In this document: positions 44,433-56,512 of the stretch, one piece after another
Layout of the letters: each line of letters opens with the position of its first letter
Numbering within the stretch: position 1 is the first letter of the stretch
DNA from: Spongilla lacustris
Lineage: Eukaryota; Porifera; Demospongiae; Spongillida; Spongillidae
DNA length: 64,000 nt
Direction of reading: 5' to 3'
Assembly: GCA_949361645.1 (NCBI GenBank)
Contig: OX442417.1
Location: forward strand, 9,654,309 to 9,718,308
Translations under genes and position numbers: made by a program
The notes under the pieces: model-generated
Databases searched by the model: none
What the model was told of the DNA's origin: nothing
The model's input: only the letters and a program-made list of their open reading frames with translations

Positions 44433-44808
44433 CTGGAGGGTTCAGACAAGTGTGTGGAGACAAAAGTTCTAATTGACATGACATCATATATACATGTACT
44501 TATACACTTTCAGTAAAATACATACTAAAGGCTTGTGAAAAACATGTACATCTGTAAGCATATAAATAAATGCAGTTGTGCAGTTACATTTGGATGATGA
44601 TGTTTATCCTACACCAGACCTCTAGCCCTTAACATGCCTGCTAGTCACCCTTTGCTGGTTATTAAAGCAACATCTTTATGGTCTACTCATGGTACACCAG
44701 TATGCATGGCTTGGTAAGGAACATTTGAGCACACAAGTCAATATGACTATCTACATTACAAGTACACATTACCGAGATGACCACAACAACACTCACAATG
44801 ATACTTAC

Positions 44809-44892
44809 ACCAGGGTTTGTAGATTGGACATATGAGGGGCTGCTTCTGAAAACGCTGCAATGCCAACATCTCCAATATTATTATCACGAAAG
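44809..44892 (-). CDS. Leucine-rich-repeat exon B (84 bp)
   Basis: The acceptor CTCCGTACAG and donor GTAAGT enclose exactly 84 bp encoding FRDNNIGDVGIAAFSEAAPH then MSNLQTL, a perfect 28-residue ribonuclease-inhibitor-type repeat. It is nearly identical to the exon at 53,620-53,703. Such repeats form a curved ligand-binding solenoid. Confidence 0.7.
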
Positions 44893-44967
44893 CTGTACGG
44901 AGAAGCAGCAGATGTTAGCTACAGATGATAATACATAATAATGTCAACCCCATGTCATGCATCATAA

Positions 44968-45150
44968 GTGGATGAGAGTGAACAACGGAGAGAAGAAGGC
45001 GGGGATACATCTCAAGTGGTGCATATTTATAGTAACTTGATTATTATTATTATTATAGCAATAACCCCTCTATTCACCCTAATGGTGAGTCCACGTATAC
45101 TTTGTGTCATATGTGGCAAGATCAGGGACATGCTTAGGAGTACGCGGTGA
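44968..45150 (+). other. Small ORF with a hydrophobic segment (doubtful)
   Basis: ATG 44,968, 60 codons, with an Ile-rich run encoded by an ATT repeat, followed by ILCVICGKIRDML. The hydrophobic part arises from a trinucleotide repeat, so a chance ORF is likely. Confidence 0.15.
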
Positions 45151-45733
45151 ACCATACCATCTTACTTGCCATGTGGCAAAGCCCGAGGTTGTGCTGATTT
45201 AGCTATTATGCATAATAATTGATATTTAAACTGGATATTATCGGTTGTTTTAAAACGAACAATCTTAACTAATTGGTTATTTTTTAAGATAATTACCTTA
45301 ACCTTTAATCTCCAGGCAGCTTGCCCTTGTGGTGACCCCCAGCACATGATCAGTTCATGCCTGTTTAATTATAGACAGAATTATTATTTCACCACAAACA
45401 CTTAATAAAGCTATTAAAATATGAGTGAGTTTTTATTGAATGCCAAACTTCTTGATAAGAGTACCAAATATAGTAACAGTGCACCCATGTCCAAAAAAAA
45501 GGTCACAATATATCTCCACAAAAACAGTCCTCTAAGGGGTGACCTTTTGTATTAAGTACATGCAATGTCTCATGACCCTTCTTACAGACATGCAGAAATT
45601 TGTATGTAGGATTGGATACGAATAAACCACACTAAACCAATCTGCTAATCTATGTTTCATTTATATCCAAGGAATGGGTGTTATAGAGTAGTCTATCACA
45701 CACATATGTACAAGGACAATTATTGCAAGCCCC

Positions 45734-45907
45734 CCTGGAGGTAAAGACTATTGTTGGTCAAACCCAAAACTAGTAAAGAGCCTATTACAGTAGATATGTT
45801 TATGAGGTGTCTGCAGGGCCAGATCCATCCCTGATGGAGGTCACGTTGTTGGCAATGTGTTTATTAGCGGATTTCTAAGGTGCGATCAGCTTATTAAGCT
45901 TAATGCC
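45734..45907 (+). pseudogene. Relic of the tyrosine recombinase
   Basis: Aligns to 4,505-4,705 of the intact element: KEPITVDMF, GPDPSLMEVTLLAMCLLA and FLRCDQLIKLN correspond to KEPITADML, GPDPSLMEIRLMAVCLLA and FMRCDELVKLK, with deletions breaking the frame. The catalytic-Arg neighbourhood (LRCD) is retained. Confidence 0.7.
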
Positions 45908-45992
45908 TGTTTATACAGGAAGCCTTATAAAGCCTTTAAAAACATGAGTGAGTTTTTATTTATTGACAAGAGTATGTAATTAAAATTAAGAT

Positions 45993-46140
45993 ATGTTGAG
46001 TGGAGGGGAGGGTATGTTGAGTGGAGGGGAGGGTATGTTGAGTGGAGGGAAGGGTATGTTGAGTGGAGGGGAGGGTATTTTGAGTGGAGGGGAAGGTATT
46101 TTGAGTGGAGGGGAGGTTATGTTAAGTGGAGGGGAGGGGT
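45993..46140. repeat. 22-bp minisatellite GTATGTTGAGTGGAGGGGAG
   Basis: About 6.5 units of a 22-bp purine-rich repeat with minor variants (ggtattttgag, ggttatgttaag). Confidence 0.9.
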
Positions 46141-46296
46141 ACTTGTACCATATCAGTGGGACCCCTTAATGACATAACTGTCTCAAGTCTGATTAGTGAC
46201 AACATCAAACACTACACAAACCTAAAAGTAAAACAGTTGGATGTTATAAGAACTTGAACATGCATGTGTCTATCCTTGCACAAAACACACATACAT

Positions 46297-46297
<1 letters not shown>

Positions 46298-46346
<49 letters not shown>

Positions 46347-46478
46347 ACACACACTCACACACACACACACAATTACTAGGGTTCCACATTCGTGAATGTC
46401 TGATCATGGACAGCACAATTAGACCGCACAATAACTGGTTATTACATTACACAGCATAAGTCCATTTCACACACACAC

Positions 46479-46511
<33 letters not shown>

Positions 46512-46520
46512 CACACATTA
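46298..46520. repeat. Two (CA)n microsatellites
   Basis: CA tracts at about 46,298-46,372 and 46,470-46,518 separated by unique sequence. Confidence 0.9.
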
Positions 46521-46539
46521 CACAACAAAGCCCCCTGTG

Positions 46540-47751
46540 TTTTTTGTTTGTTTGTGGCAATGTGATTATAGTGCAGTGTGTAAGCATATGTGTGTGTGCA
46601 TATCAGAAAGAAAAGCTTTATTGGAACCTAGGTTCTACTGTAGTTCCACAGGATTTGTGCCATATATCATGAAATAATTAAAAAAAACGCAACCTGCATA
46701 TAAGGCCACTTCAATAAAATGGTTGAATGCCTTCCTCGAGAGTGATGTGGGTGGGCAGGTTATTAAAATTTTCGGACTTACTAACCAATCAAATCATTAA
46801 AATAGACTCTATTAAATTTTAACTAAATACACATGCACTCTAATTAATGGATAGTTGAACAATTCAATTGCAATGACTAATTTACGTCTGTAGTAGTCAT
46901 TTTCCATACTTGTGTACTCGAGGTAAGTCTTAATAGCTTTGAGGTATTTTGCTCATTGTTTGTGGCTCTCTTCTTTTTCTGACATGAAGGGTTCTAACAG
47001 CAAAAGTGAACGATTCTATTTAAAGCACGACTATAGGTGTGGCTTTATTAATGAATGGCTGTGTAGTTTGAAACACACCATTTCTACTGCACCAAGTGAT
47101 CCACGTTTATCTCCTCACTATGGAAGGATACTGGTTGAAATCCTGGACCATTGGTGCCATGTACCTCCTTTGAAACGGATCGTGTGTTGATTACAAGCAA
47201 AGTATATGTAAAGCAAAACTATTTCTGATATCTGTTCGATGCCCAATAAGGTCCACGTGTATCTGACCCAAAAGGGTACTACCACATGAAATTCTGATTA
47301 TATTGGCACCATTTGCGTTACTTGAAACAGGTCCTTCCTAGAGACAAACAAAATGGAGCTAACGACATTCATAATCAGGTCAAATCCTGTATGAGAGTTA
47401 CCAACGTAACTCGATAACACAGCGTAATAGAGTAGTCTATCACACACATATGTACAAGGACAACTAATGTATGCAAAGGAAGGCTTGCTACAAATTAATT
47501 TGTCTAGCATGAAAACATGCCTTGACTAGGAATAAACCTCGGCACACATGGTGCGATTGGTACGGTTTTAGCCACACCAACTTTTGGTCCAGAAATGCCT
47601 TACTATGTGGGAGTGGCTTTTACGTCTCATATTGCTTTAACAGAGCGTCTCCGTAATTTCAGACCCAAAATTTTGGGCGCTTGTAGCAGGTCATAAAATA
47701 GGGACGAATAGATGTAAGCATCTTATAGCTTAATTGTGTCAGATAAATCTG
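46540..47751. other. No supported gene
   Basis: AT-rich sequence. A frame from ATG 46,984 (about 68 codons, MKGSNSKSERFYLKHDYRCG) is open but has no recognisable motif or conserved copy. The phrase 'aatagagtagtctatcacac' at 47,427 is a dispersed repeat also at 45,688, 53,944 and 54,190. Confidence 0.4.
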
Positions 47752-50700
47752 CAGAGTTCTCCCTAGGCCCTTTTAGAATGGCGCTGCGCAACTCTACTTT
47801 TTTAGCGTGCATACAATTAACGACGCAGAATTAATTACGCGCAATGCGGTTATGCAATTGTGTCATCGACCGTATTTAAAAATAACGTAACACAATAGCG
47901 CGCGCTGTTCGATAAAAGAGATTTTACGTTCTTGTGTTGCCCCGTATAGTTGCTTGTCCATAGTAGGCATACTTAGAAATGAAACGGACTAGAGAAGGAA
48001 AGATTACTTCTTTTTTTTCTCCTAAGTCTAAACTGTCAACCTCTGACCAGCCATCTGCTAGCAGCATTACAACCTTTGCACAGCCATCTACCAGTTACTT
48101 CTCTACCTCTGATGAGGGCCCATCTACCAGCTATGTCTCTACCTCTGATGAGGGCCCATCTACCAGCTATGTCTCTACCTCTGATGAGGGCCCATCTACC
48201 AGCTATGTCTCTACCTCTGATGAGGGCCCATCTACCAGCTATGTCTCTACCTTTGATGAGGGCCCATCTACCAGCTATGTCTCTACCTCTGATGAGGGCC
48301 CATCTACATGTACTAGCTACATTGCTACTTCCAGTGCCAGCTGCATCTCTATCTCATCAACCATCTAATAGCCATGCCTGTAGATTAAATGAACAATGTA
48401 CCAGCAGAAAGTCTAAGGAAGCACTTTCTCACAGCATAGACTCAAGCTTGGTACATCCAAAGAATGTCAGACAGGCAGACAGGTTGAAACACAAAACTGG
48501 CTATCTAAGCAGTTGGGAAACCGAATACACCTGGGTTTAATACTGTGAGGGAGAGGGGATGTATTGCAAGCTTTGTCACAAATTTAATACAAGGAATCGC
48601 CAAAACCAATCTGTGGTTTGGAATAAGGAGCCTTGTGTCACTATTCGTAAGGATATGCTGTCTAGACATGAAGGATCTGTGATGCATAGAGAGGCACTAG
48701 AACAGGAGCGTGCATGTAAAATGGTTAGGGCCAGAGGTGGTATCAAAGAAGCTCTAGATAAGCAAGTAACACTTCAGAGACAAGCTCTGATTGCTGCTAT
48801 GAAATGCCTTTACTGGCTGTGCAAACAAGAGATTGCTCATACTACAAACTATGAGCCACTACTGTCCCTTGTAAAGAACCTTGGTTGTACTCACTTGTCA
48901 GCACTGAATGTGGGTGGAAATGCTCACTATACAAGCGAACGTATCATCCAAGAGCTAGTTATCACTCTTGCTCAGCAGATAGAAGATTCTCAGCTTCATG
49001 CTCTTCGTACCAGCCCATTTTATGGGCTAATGATAGATGAGAGTACTGATGTATCAATCACTAAACAGCTTGTTTTGTATGGCCGATACATTTCTGAACT
49101 GGGTGAGCCATGCAGTACGTTCCTGTGTATTGTTGATCTCGTGAATGGAACAGCTGAGTGCATTGAAGAAGCCATTCGAGCCTATTTAGTTGAAAAAGAG
49201 CTGCCTACTAACAAAATGATGGGATTTGGTTCAGATGGTGCTGCAGTAATGACTGGTAGGGTGACAGGAGTAGCAACTAGGTTGCACCATAGCAATCAGT
49301 ATCTTGTGAGTATTCACTGTGCTGCTCACCGTCTTGCTTTAGCATGTTCACAAACAGGAGAAGATGTTGATTATGTCAGCAAGTTTAAAAGGAGTTTGTC
49401 GACACTTTTTTGGTTTTTCCAGGCAAGTCCTGTGCGAACATCAGGCTTGAAGGCTATACACGAGATGCTGAATTCAACATATCTAAAGCTGAAGGAGGCA
49501 AAGGATGTTTGGTGGTTGTCCCATGACCAAGCAGTACAAACACTTAGAAGATGTTTGGCAGCAGTTTTGACAGCTCTTGAAAGGGAAGCAGCTGAGAATG
49601 GAGAAGCAGTGGCTGTAGGATTAGTCAAAGTGATGAAGTCTTACCACTTTATTGCTTGCTTGCATTTAATGTCTGAAGTGTTACCACATCTATCTCACCT
49701 TTCTCGACTGTTTCAAGGAACTTATATCCAACTTTCAATGATTCAGCCACATCTTAATGCATGCATGAAAACCCTGACTTCCTATAGAGATGCTAAAACT
49801 CCACCAGATGTTACAGCAACAGATGCAGCACTGAATGATGAGTTGAAAGAGTTTAATATAAGGATACCACCTAATATTAAGGATACATTTAACAAACATG
49901 TTCGCCAGCCCTTTTTGAACTTACTCCTACAGAACCTAAATGATCGCTTTACTTTTGCAGAGCTTTTACAGGGATTTGACAAATTTATTCCCCCTCCTTA
50001 TACTGCTACAGATGAAGAGAGGGATAAGGTTTCCCATAACTACAAAGAAAAACTACAACTTCTAATTTCTCACTATGGAACAGGTGAAGATGCTCCAGTA
50101 AGTGCTGAGAAATTGAGAAAGGAGTGGGAGTCATTTTATTATATGCTACAAGATCATTACAGTAACGCTAAAGCTATTGAAGTGATGAAAGATCTTGTAA
50201 ATGAAAAGCTAAACCCTGTCTACCCACAGCTATCTTGCTTAGCTAATTTGGCTCTTGTGATTCCAATCAATACTGCTGATTGTGAACGTGCATTCTCAAC
50301 AATGAAACGAGTGAAAACTCGAATACGAAATAGGCTTAAATCAGTCACATTGGATGCTTTACTTCGTATCAGTATACAAGGCCCTTCTCTTGATGAGTTT
50401 GACTTTGAATCAGCTGTAAACAAATGGAGCTCAATTACTAATAGGAAAATCCAAACCTAGGCTAACACATCAATTCATCTTCAGTTCAAGTTAACTTTTG
50501 CATGCTATCCTCTGGTTCATTATATGATTCTTGTATCACTGAACAAACTGCCTCACATCTATAATGTTGTGCTTAAATAATTGATTAAAAATGACATGGG
50601 ACTAGCCTCCATAAATAATACATGACAGTCTATAAATTTTTAGTGGTTTTGGTAGTGGTTAAGCACTAAAACTGCAAAAATTTCAGGGGCTCCGCCCCAG

Positions 50701-50817
50701 ACCCCCATGGGGGAGCTCTCAGCGCTCCCCCATACCCCCTAGCTGGGCAGGAGGGGTACCCCCCTCCCGCACCCTCCCCCTTTGCCACTCTACTTTTTTT
50801 TCCTAGGGAGAACCCTG
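47752..50817 (+). mobile_element. hAT transposon with 6-bp target duplication
   Basis: The left end CAGAGTTCTCCCTAGG and the reverse complement of the right end, CAGGGTTCTCCCTAGG, are inverted repeats (15/16). Flanks are a perfect AATCTG direct repeat (47,746-47,751 and 50,818-50,823). The 3,066-bp element contains one transposase. A GC-rich block at 50,680-50,790 precedes the right end. Confidence 0.8.
47979..50460 (+). pseudogene. hAT transposase (ZNF862-like), nearly intact
   Basis: ATG 47,979 starts MKRTREGKITSFFSPKSK, followed by six copies of a 12-residue repeat S-D-E-G-P-S-T-S-Y-V-S-T (36-bp units). A frameshift near 48,330-48,366 and a TAA at 48,538-48,540 interrupt the linker. From 48,541 the frame is open for about 640 codons: C-x2-C zinc-finger start (YCKLCHKF), LMIDESTDVSITKQLV, MGFGSDGAAVMTGRVTG, HCAAHRLALA, and the dimerisation motif NTADCERAFSTMKRVKTRIR with NRLKSVTLDALLRI. 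These are the DDE-fold and hAT-dimerisation landmarks. The catalytic part is intact; only the N-terminal linker is broken. Confidence 0.9.
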
Positions 50818-51129
50818 AATCTGTGATGTAATAAGAAACAACATTACTTGCGATTCCACTCGATGAGCTGAAGAACTATCCATCGTCAGAGACGAGCGGT
50901 TTGGAAGTTTTGGTGCAATTCGGGTTTAGCGAAAATTTGGTGAACTAGCTGTGAAAGACAAATTTTATGTGTGTACATAAATTGAATAAGCAGGACATTA
51001 AGTAAGTACGGCAATAAATTAATGTTTCAGTCAAAAAACACTATTGCCTTTATAATACTGATCCTTGGCTGCCACACGCAAGTCTGGGTACTAGTACAAT
51101 TAAGTAAACAGTACGGTACGATACGAAGC

Positions 51130-52365
51130 ATGGCGGATTGTGGCCATCATGATGGAGCCTGCAAAGTTCCTGGTTTTCAAAGCAAATGCAAACGCTGTCA
51201 ATGTGCGTGTGATGGTGTACCCCCAGAGGTAGCAATACTAAGGAGAAAGGGACGGCCTAAGAAATCAAATGGTAGTGCAGGGCATTCACTCGAGCACTCA
51301 ACAAGGCGTGCATCTAAGAAGGCAAGAAAGTCCATCACAGATATGGTTGTTGATGATGTACCTGATGCTGGCACGTCTTCAGCTATGGTGACAAGTGGGA
51401 AATTAATTGAAACGACGAAGGACGTGTGGGACGCATTTGGTTTCACTGAATCTATGAGAAAGAAATTGCCCTCAGAGCACGCGTGAAACAGTGATGGAAA
51501 AATACGAGAGAGTAATTCAGGTGGCTGGTCAACCATGGTACAGTCTGACCTTACAGCTGCCGTTAAAGTGGCCGAAATTCTCTGCCCAGCAATGTCTCAA
51601 GAGCTGGTACAAGATGCCGCTGACAAGTTTAAAGGGGCTGTACCTGCACGAAAAGCCCTGATGAAGCTTGAAAATATTCTGATTGAGCATAATAATGCAA
51701 CTCCGAACTTGACGATACAAAAGCGGGTAACACAAGTGCTATTGGTAAAAGGGCTCCCAAAGAAGAGAATGGAATCCTTGCAACAGGAAAGTAGGTTTTA
51801 CATTGGTGGATATGCATGGATGACAGCCCTGGCAGACAGTCAAGCTACATGTATTCATGAAGGTTTAGAACTCATCAAACCCATACAAACACGTGCAAGA
51901 GTTGAAGAGGCTGTAGTAATTGAGGCTGTAAGCTGGATTTTGTCTCCAGTCAATGTGGGTGTTTTATCATGGGGCACGAAAGTTGTAAGCTTTCAGAACA
52001 AGAGTCAGTAACTCTTCCTTGTGTAACAATTCGCAAAACACGAAAGCACATGTTTGATGACTACTGCAAGGTGTTTGAGAGGCAGGCCAAAATCCTTGGA
52101 CGCTCAACAATCTACCGGATCGTGAAGGAGATAACTGGGGGTGAAGAAAAGATTTTTTACAGCTGTAGATTATGTGACAGGGGTCCTTGTTCATGACTCT
52201 ATTGAAATGTTGCAGAAGATCAGTGATGATTTCATACAAAACAATGTGGACAAGGTAACCCTTTCTAGACAGCTCGAATTGGTGCGCAATTGTGTGTATA
52301 CCCGGTCACGGTATGGACAGTTTAATGTATTCACAGGTTATGGTTGTTTACATGTAGTTCTCTAG
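51130..52365 (+). pseudogene. Unrecognised Cys-rich, AT-hook-like protein, frame-broken
   Basis: ATG 51,130 opens MADCGHHDGACK, then CKRCQCACDGVPPE (Cys cluster) and RRKGRPKK (AT-hook-like), ending at an in-frame TGA at 51,484. Coding resumes as VMEKYERVIQVAG in a second frame, then DLTAAVKVAEILCPAMSQEL ... KRVTQVLLVKGLPKKRMESL (51,535-52,011), then CVTIRKTRKHMFDDYCKVFE ... STIYRIVKEITGG, and lastly YVTGVLVHDSIEMLQKISDD to about 52,300. At least three frame changes. Residue usage is clearly protein-like throughout. Family unknown; a DNA-binding, possibly element-encoded, protein is inference. Confidence 0.5.
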
Positions 52366-52587
52366 CCATTGAATAGCTACATGTAATTGCAATCCGCTGC
52401 TTTCTAATTTAGTCACATTGAATTTAGATTTTAGTATTATTGTAGTCAACGTGAGCGCCTCATGGATGGCTGTTCAATCGACGCTAACTTTCAATCGTCA
52501 TCTGAGATTCTTTCAGTCGTTGGAGAAAACCCTAATCATCTCATTACATACAACTTCCCTAAACGAGTATTATTTAGTAAGACATCA

Positions 52588-52895
52588 ATGTTGGTGTGCA
52601 CTCATTGGAACTACCCGTACCCTACACGGTCTCCTTCTCGTCACCAAACGTTTTCACACACTTGGCGCAAAGGCCATTGATACCAGACTCCTCATCACTA
52701 AATGTTTTCCAAATATGTAAGGTTGTTCCAATGAGTGCACACCATGAGAGTACAAGTAGGTTGTTAGCATGGTGGCTTCGGCTAAAGATGGCAAGTAGCA
52801 TCATGTGGCCAGCCTACACGTACCAATTGTAGAGGTATGACCTTGGTCCAAGGAGCAAGGGTAGTACGAAACTTTACATATACGACAGTCACACC
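52588..52895. repeat. Palindromic family P1, copy truncated on the left
   Basis: Contains the loop and right arm of the palindrome seen in full at 55,755-56,513, joined at 52,893 to repeat R1. The identical joint is present at 59,931, so the two loci share a segmental duplication. Confidence 0.75.
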
Positions 52896-52944
52896 CCATG
52901 GGCACCAAAACTGGGGATAGTATTGCCTTTATGGGGGGTTAACT

Positions 52945-53340
52945 TTGGGTGGTCCCCTGGGGGGCCCACTGCTCAGCACATGGCTTACCCTAACCCTGGG
53001 GGGGCTAACACCCTGAGGTGGGGTCACACACAGCTAAGGTAACAACCTCTGCTGGCCTCTGGGGTACAATGGCCCATACCCCATTCACCCCACAAACTTA
53101 GGGCATGGTGCTCTGCACCCTACCTAAGGCTACACATGTATGGCTTGCACCCCCATTCATGGCTACATCTGCTAGCCTAGGGTATGGTGGTCAGCTCTTG
53201 CCTCCCTTATAGCTGTCCCTAGCCATTTGGGTACATGTATGTGGTCTCACGGGGTGCTCTGCCTAACCCCCTTTTACGGCATGCAGTCAACAGGGTGCAT
53301 GCACAGGGGAGCTTCATCTAGCTGCTAGCGCACATGCTAA
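52945..53340. repeat. Dispersed repeat family R1, copy 2
   Basis: Over 90% similar to 59,975-60,370, and less so to 17,858-18,190. It contains a TACATGTA at 53,232-53,239 missing from the other two copies. Confidence 0.85.
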
Positions 53341-53619
53341 GTAAGAAATTAATGCCAAATTAATTGACAAGAGTACATAAATAAATGTATAGTAACAGTG
53401 CATCAGTGTCCAAAGAAAAGGTCACAATAATATCCAATGATATCTCCACAACAGCAGACCTCTAAGGGGTGACCTTTTGTATTAAGCAATGTCTCATGAC
53501 CCTTCTACCCATAAAACAAGTTTGAAGGGACTTTGTACAAACTTTTGTGTAGGCTTGGATAGTAATTAACACCCATATATCCCACAATTACCAAAAAGAA
53601 CACTAACAATGATACTTAC

Positions 53620-53703
53620 CTCAGGATTTGGAGATTGGACATATGAGGGGCTGCTTTGGAAAATGATTCAATGCCTGAATCTCCAATATTATTACCACTA
53701 AAG
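53620..53703 (-). CDS. Leucine-rich-repeat exon C (84 bp)
   Basis: The acceptor CTCCCTACAG and donor GTAAGTATC enclose exactly 84 bp: FSGNNIGDSGIESFSKAAPH then MSNLQIL. Close paralogue of exon B at 44,809-44,892. No second LRR exon was found in the following few hundred bases, so this may be an isolated duplicate. Confidence 0.7.
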
Positions 53704-54283
53704 CTGTAGGGAGAAACAAAACATATAGATCATTACGATTGAAATTCAATTAAAGATATATACATGTACATGTACTTGTTAGAATACAAACACAATGGTG
53801 TACATACACACAGTATACTATGACCCACCATATACACACACAGACTACTAGGGCCCCACACTGGTGAATGTCTGATCACAGCTTTTTACACCACTACATT
53901 CTGCACAGCCCATACACAAAAGGTTATAACATAACACAGCCGAATAGAGTAGCCTATCACACACCACACATACACACACGCACGCACACAAACACACACA
54001 GGAACAACCATTGCCCCTCCCACTCTCAGGAGATATTGTACCAACCAACCCCAGCCCTTCTTCAGGCACAGGTCCTCCTGCATTGCATAATATGTGAAAC
54101 CAGATTGGCAAAAGACATCAATTGTTTTAACAACATTAAGGTCTTAACTGATATTGATAGACACCTGGGACTGGACCTTCAAACATGTCATAATAGAGTA
54201 GTGTATCACACACATATGTACAGGGGAACTATCCCTCCTCCCCCTTGAATGTAGCATAATACACATGTACATGTGTACATGTA

Positions 54284-54650
54284 CAGGGTATTTCACAGTC
54301 AAGGAAAATTGTTTATAAATTAACCACAAGCAGTTAATTAACTAGCAACCGTTAAATGTTCTAACAGCAAAGGAACACATGCTAGTAAAATATAATCTTG
54401 AATGGTTAATTAATGTTTCATTAATGTTAATAAATGTAGGATGGGTAAGCTGCAAACTGTATGTAACTAATTACATCTGTTGAGAAGTTATTCGAAATCA
54501 AATCTTGATTTTTGCAATGTGCTTGATTTAGGGGCCATTGTATCTTTGATTCAGTGGTTTGGGCATTGATTAATAATTTTGGCCAGGTTGATATGAAATG
54601 TTGGAGCTTTTGGAAGCCATTAATACAGTATGTAGGTGATGTCATGTACA
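54284..54650. mobile_element. CAGGGTGTTTCACA MITE, right-truncated copy
   Basis: Left end TA-CAGGGTATTTCACAGTCA at 54,284; internal sequence parallels 56,944-57,290; the right end is lost. The 120 bp upstream is also duplicated at 56,828-56,943. Confidence 0.65.
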
Positions 54651-54754
54651 TGTACCCTGCACAATGACCTCATATGATGTAGTACATCTTATCACAGTAT
54701 ATAGACCATAACCATATACTATGTCCCCTAGCAAGGGTGAGGGTGAGGGACATT

Positions 54755-54826
54755 AATTTGACTCTCTTTACATAAGGAGGGGGAGGGGGTTCCCCTGTCC
54801 CTCCTTATGTAAAGAGAGTCAAATTA
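54755..54826. repeat. Hairpin, ~26-bp arms
   Basis: AATTTGACTCTCTTTACATA and its reverse complement flank an 18-bp loop. The right arm and the following 140 bp recur at 55,488-55,635. Confidence 0.85.
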
Positions 54827-55121
54827 GTGACATAACAGCCCTCCCTCTCTTAATGATAAGTATCCCGCTATGGTGGAGGGTCTTGTTAACAGTTCTATAA
54901 CTACAGGTTGGGCACCAGCCTTGAGCCCACACACATTTGGAGCTCTTGGTTGATGGTATCACAGCAATCAGTCTATTATCTTCTTTACATCTTTTGTGCA
55001 CAATTTGTGTAAATGACATAAACTACCATATTCCACTGCATTGTACATGCATACAAGTAAATCAAAAACCTCTCTATCGAGAAAGTGATTGGTGGGATGT
55101 AGGATTGGTGGTGCAAAAAGC

Positions 55122-55277
55122 AAGGAAACAAGGTACGGTATGTTAAAGTGAGGTTTGGTAGGATTCTACAACTCACAGTCCTGAATTTGCAAACGAAGAA
55201 GCCTATTTGCAAATGTAGGACTGTTATAGTTGTAGGATCCTACCAAACCTCACTTTAACATACCGTACCTTGTTTCC
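55122..55277. repeat. 156-bp near-perfect hairpin
   Basis: Arms of about 68 bp pair almost perfectly ('aaacaaggtacggtatgtta' / reverse complement) around a ~20-bp loop. Shape and size would fit a foldback MITE or a structured transcript. Confidence 0.8.
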
Positions 55278-55635
55278 TTGTGCCACTTCACACACTTTAC
55301 ATTAGGAGGGAGGTACAGTTCAGTAGCTACCCCCTCCCTCACCCTCCCCTTCTTTCTTTTATGTTATACTAAATATCCGACCTAGCCAACACACCCTTTG
55401 GCCTACCTTTTCAAACAAAATGGAATGAAAAGAGGGAGGGTGAGGGAAGGGGGACATTCATTCCACTCTCTTTACAGTTCTCCCATCCCTCCTTATGTAA
55501 AGAGTAAAATTAGTGTCATCAGCCCCCCCTCTTTTAATGATAAGTACCCCGCCAAGGCGGAGGGTCTAGTAACAGCCCTTTATCTGCAGGTTGGGCACCA
55601 GCCTTGAGCCCACACACATCTGGAGCTCTTGATTC

Positions 55636-55636
<1 letters not shown>

Positions 55637-55708
<72 letters not shown>

Positions 55709-55717
55709 TGTGTGTGC

Positions 55718-55754
<37 letters not shown>
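55637..55754. repeat. (TG)n microsatellite abutting palindrome P1
   Basis: About 57 TG units with two GCTTG interruptions. It ends immediately at the left end of the palindrome. Confidence 0.95.
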
Positions 55755-55755
<1 letters not shown>

Positions 55756-56512
55756 CCTCGTCCCCAGGCCCTGTTTTTATTTAAGTTATGGTGGTAAAAC
55801 CATGGCCTGGTATACACTGCCAGGGTCCTAGTGCACATGTGCTAGCCATTACCTGAAAACCTGGTAATCGTATACTTTTGTAATTTCTACCTTTCCATAC
55901 ACCCGCTCGTTTTTAGCGTAAACTTTTCCCCGTCATATACATGCATGTAGAGTTTCGTACGTTGATTTACTACCCTTGCTCCTTGGACCAAGTCATACCT
56001 CTACGATTGGTATACGTGTAGGCTGGCCACCTCATGCTACTTGCCATCTTTAGCCGAAGCCACAATGCTGACAACTTACTTGTACTCTTGTGGTGTGCAG
56101 ACATTGGCAAAGGCCTTTTCCATCGATACCTACTCATTCTCGTCTCCAAAGTTTTCCAAGTGTGTAGGGTAGTTCCAATGAGTGCACACCACGAGAGTAC
56201 TTGTAAGTAGGTTGTCAGCATTGTGGCTTCGGCTAAAGATAGCGTGAAGTGGCCAGTCTACACGCACATGTAAGTTGACGTACGAAACTCTACATATATG
56301 ACAGTCTGGGATGAGGAAGAGTTTACACTGAGAACGAGATGGTGTACGGAAAGTTTTACAAACAAAAATTACATAAGTATATGATTACCAGGTATTCAGG
56401 TGATGACTAGTGCATGCGTGCTAGTTCCCTGGCAGTGTCTATCAGGCCCTGTTTTTCACCCCACCCCCCACTCCTCCAGTAACTTCAATAAAGACAGGGC
56501 CTGGGGACGAGG

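Noticed and set aside
46984..47190. Plus-strand ORF MKGSNSKSERF...
   Set aside because: No motif, no splice or poly(A) context and no paralogue in the window; length is within chance for this composition.
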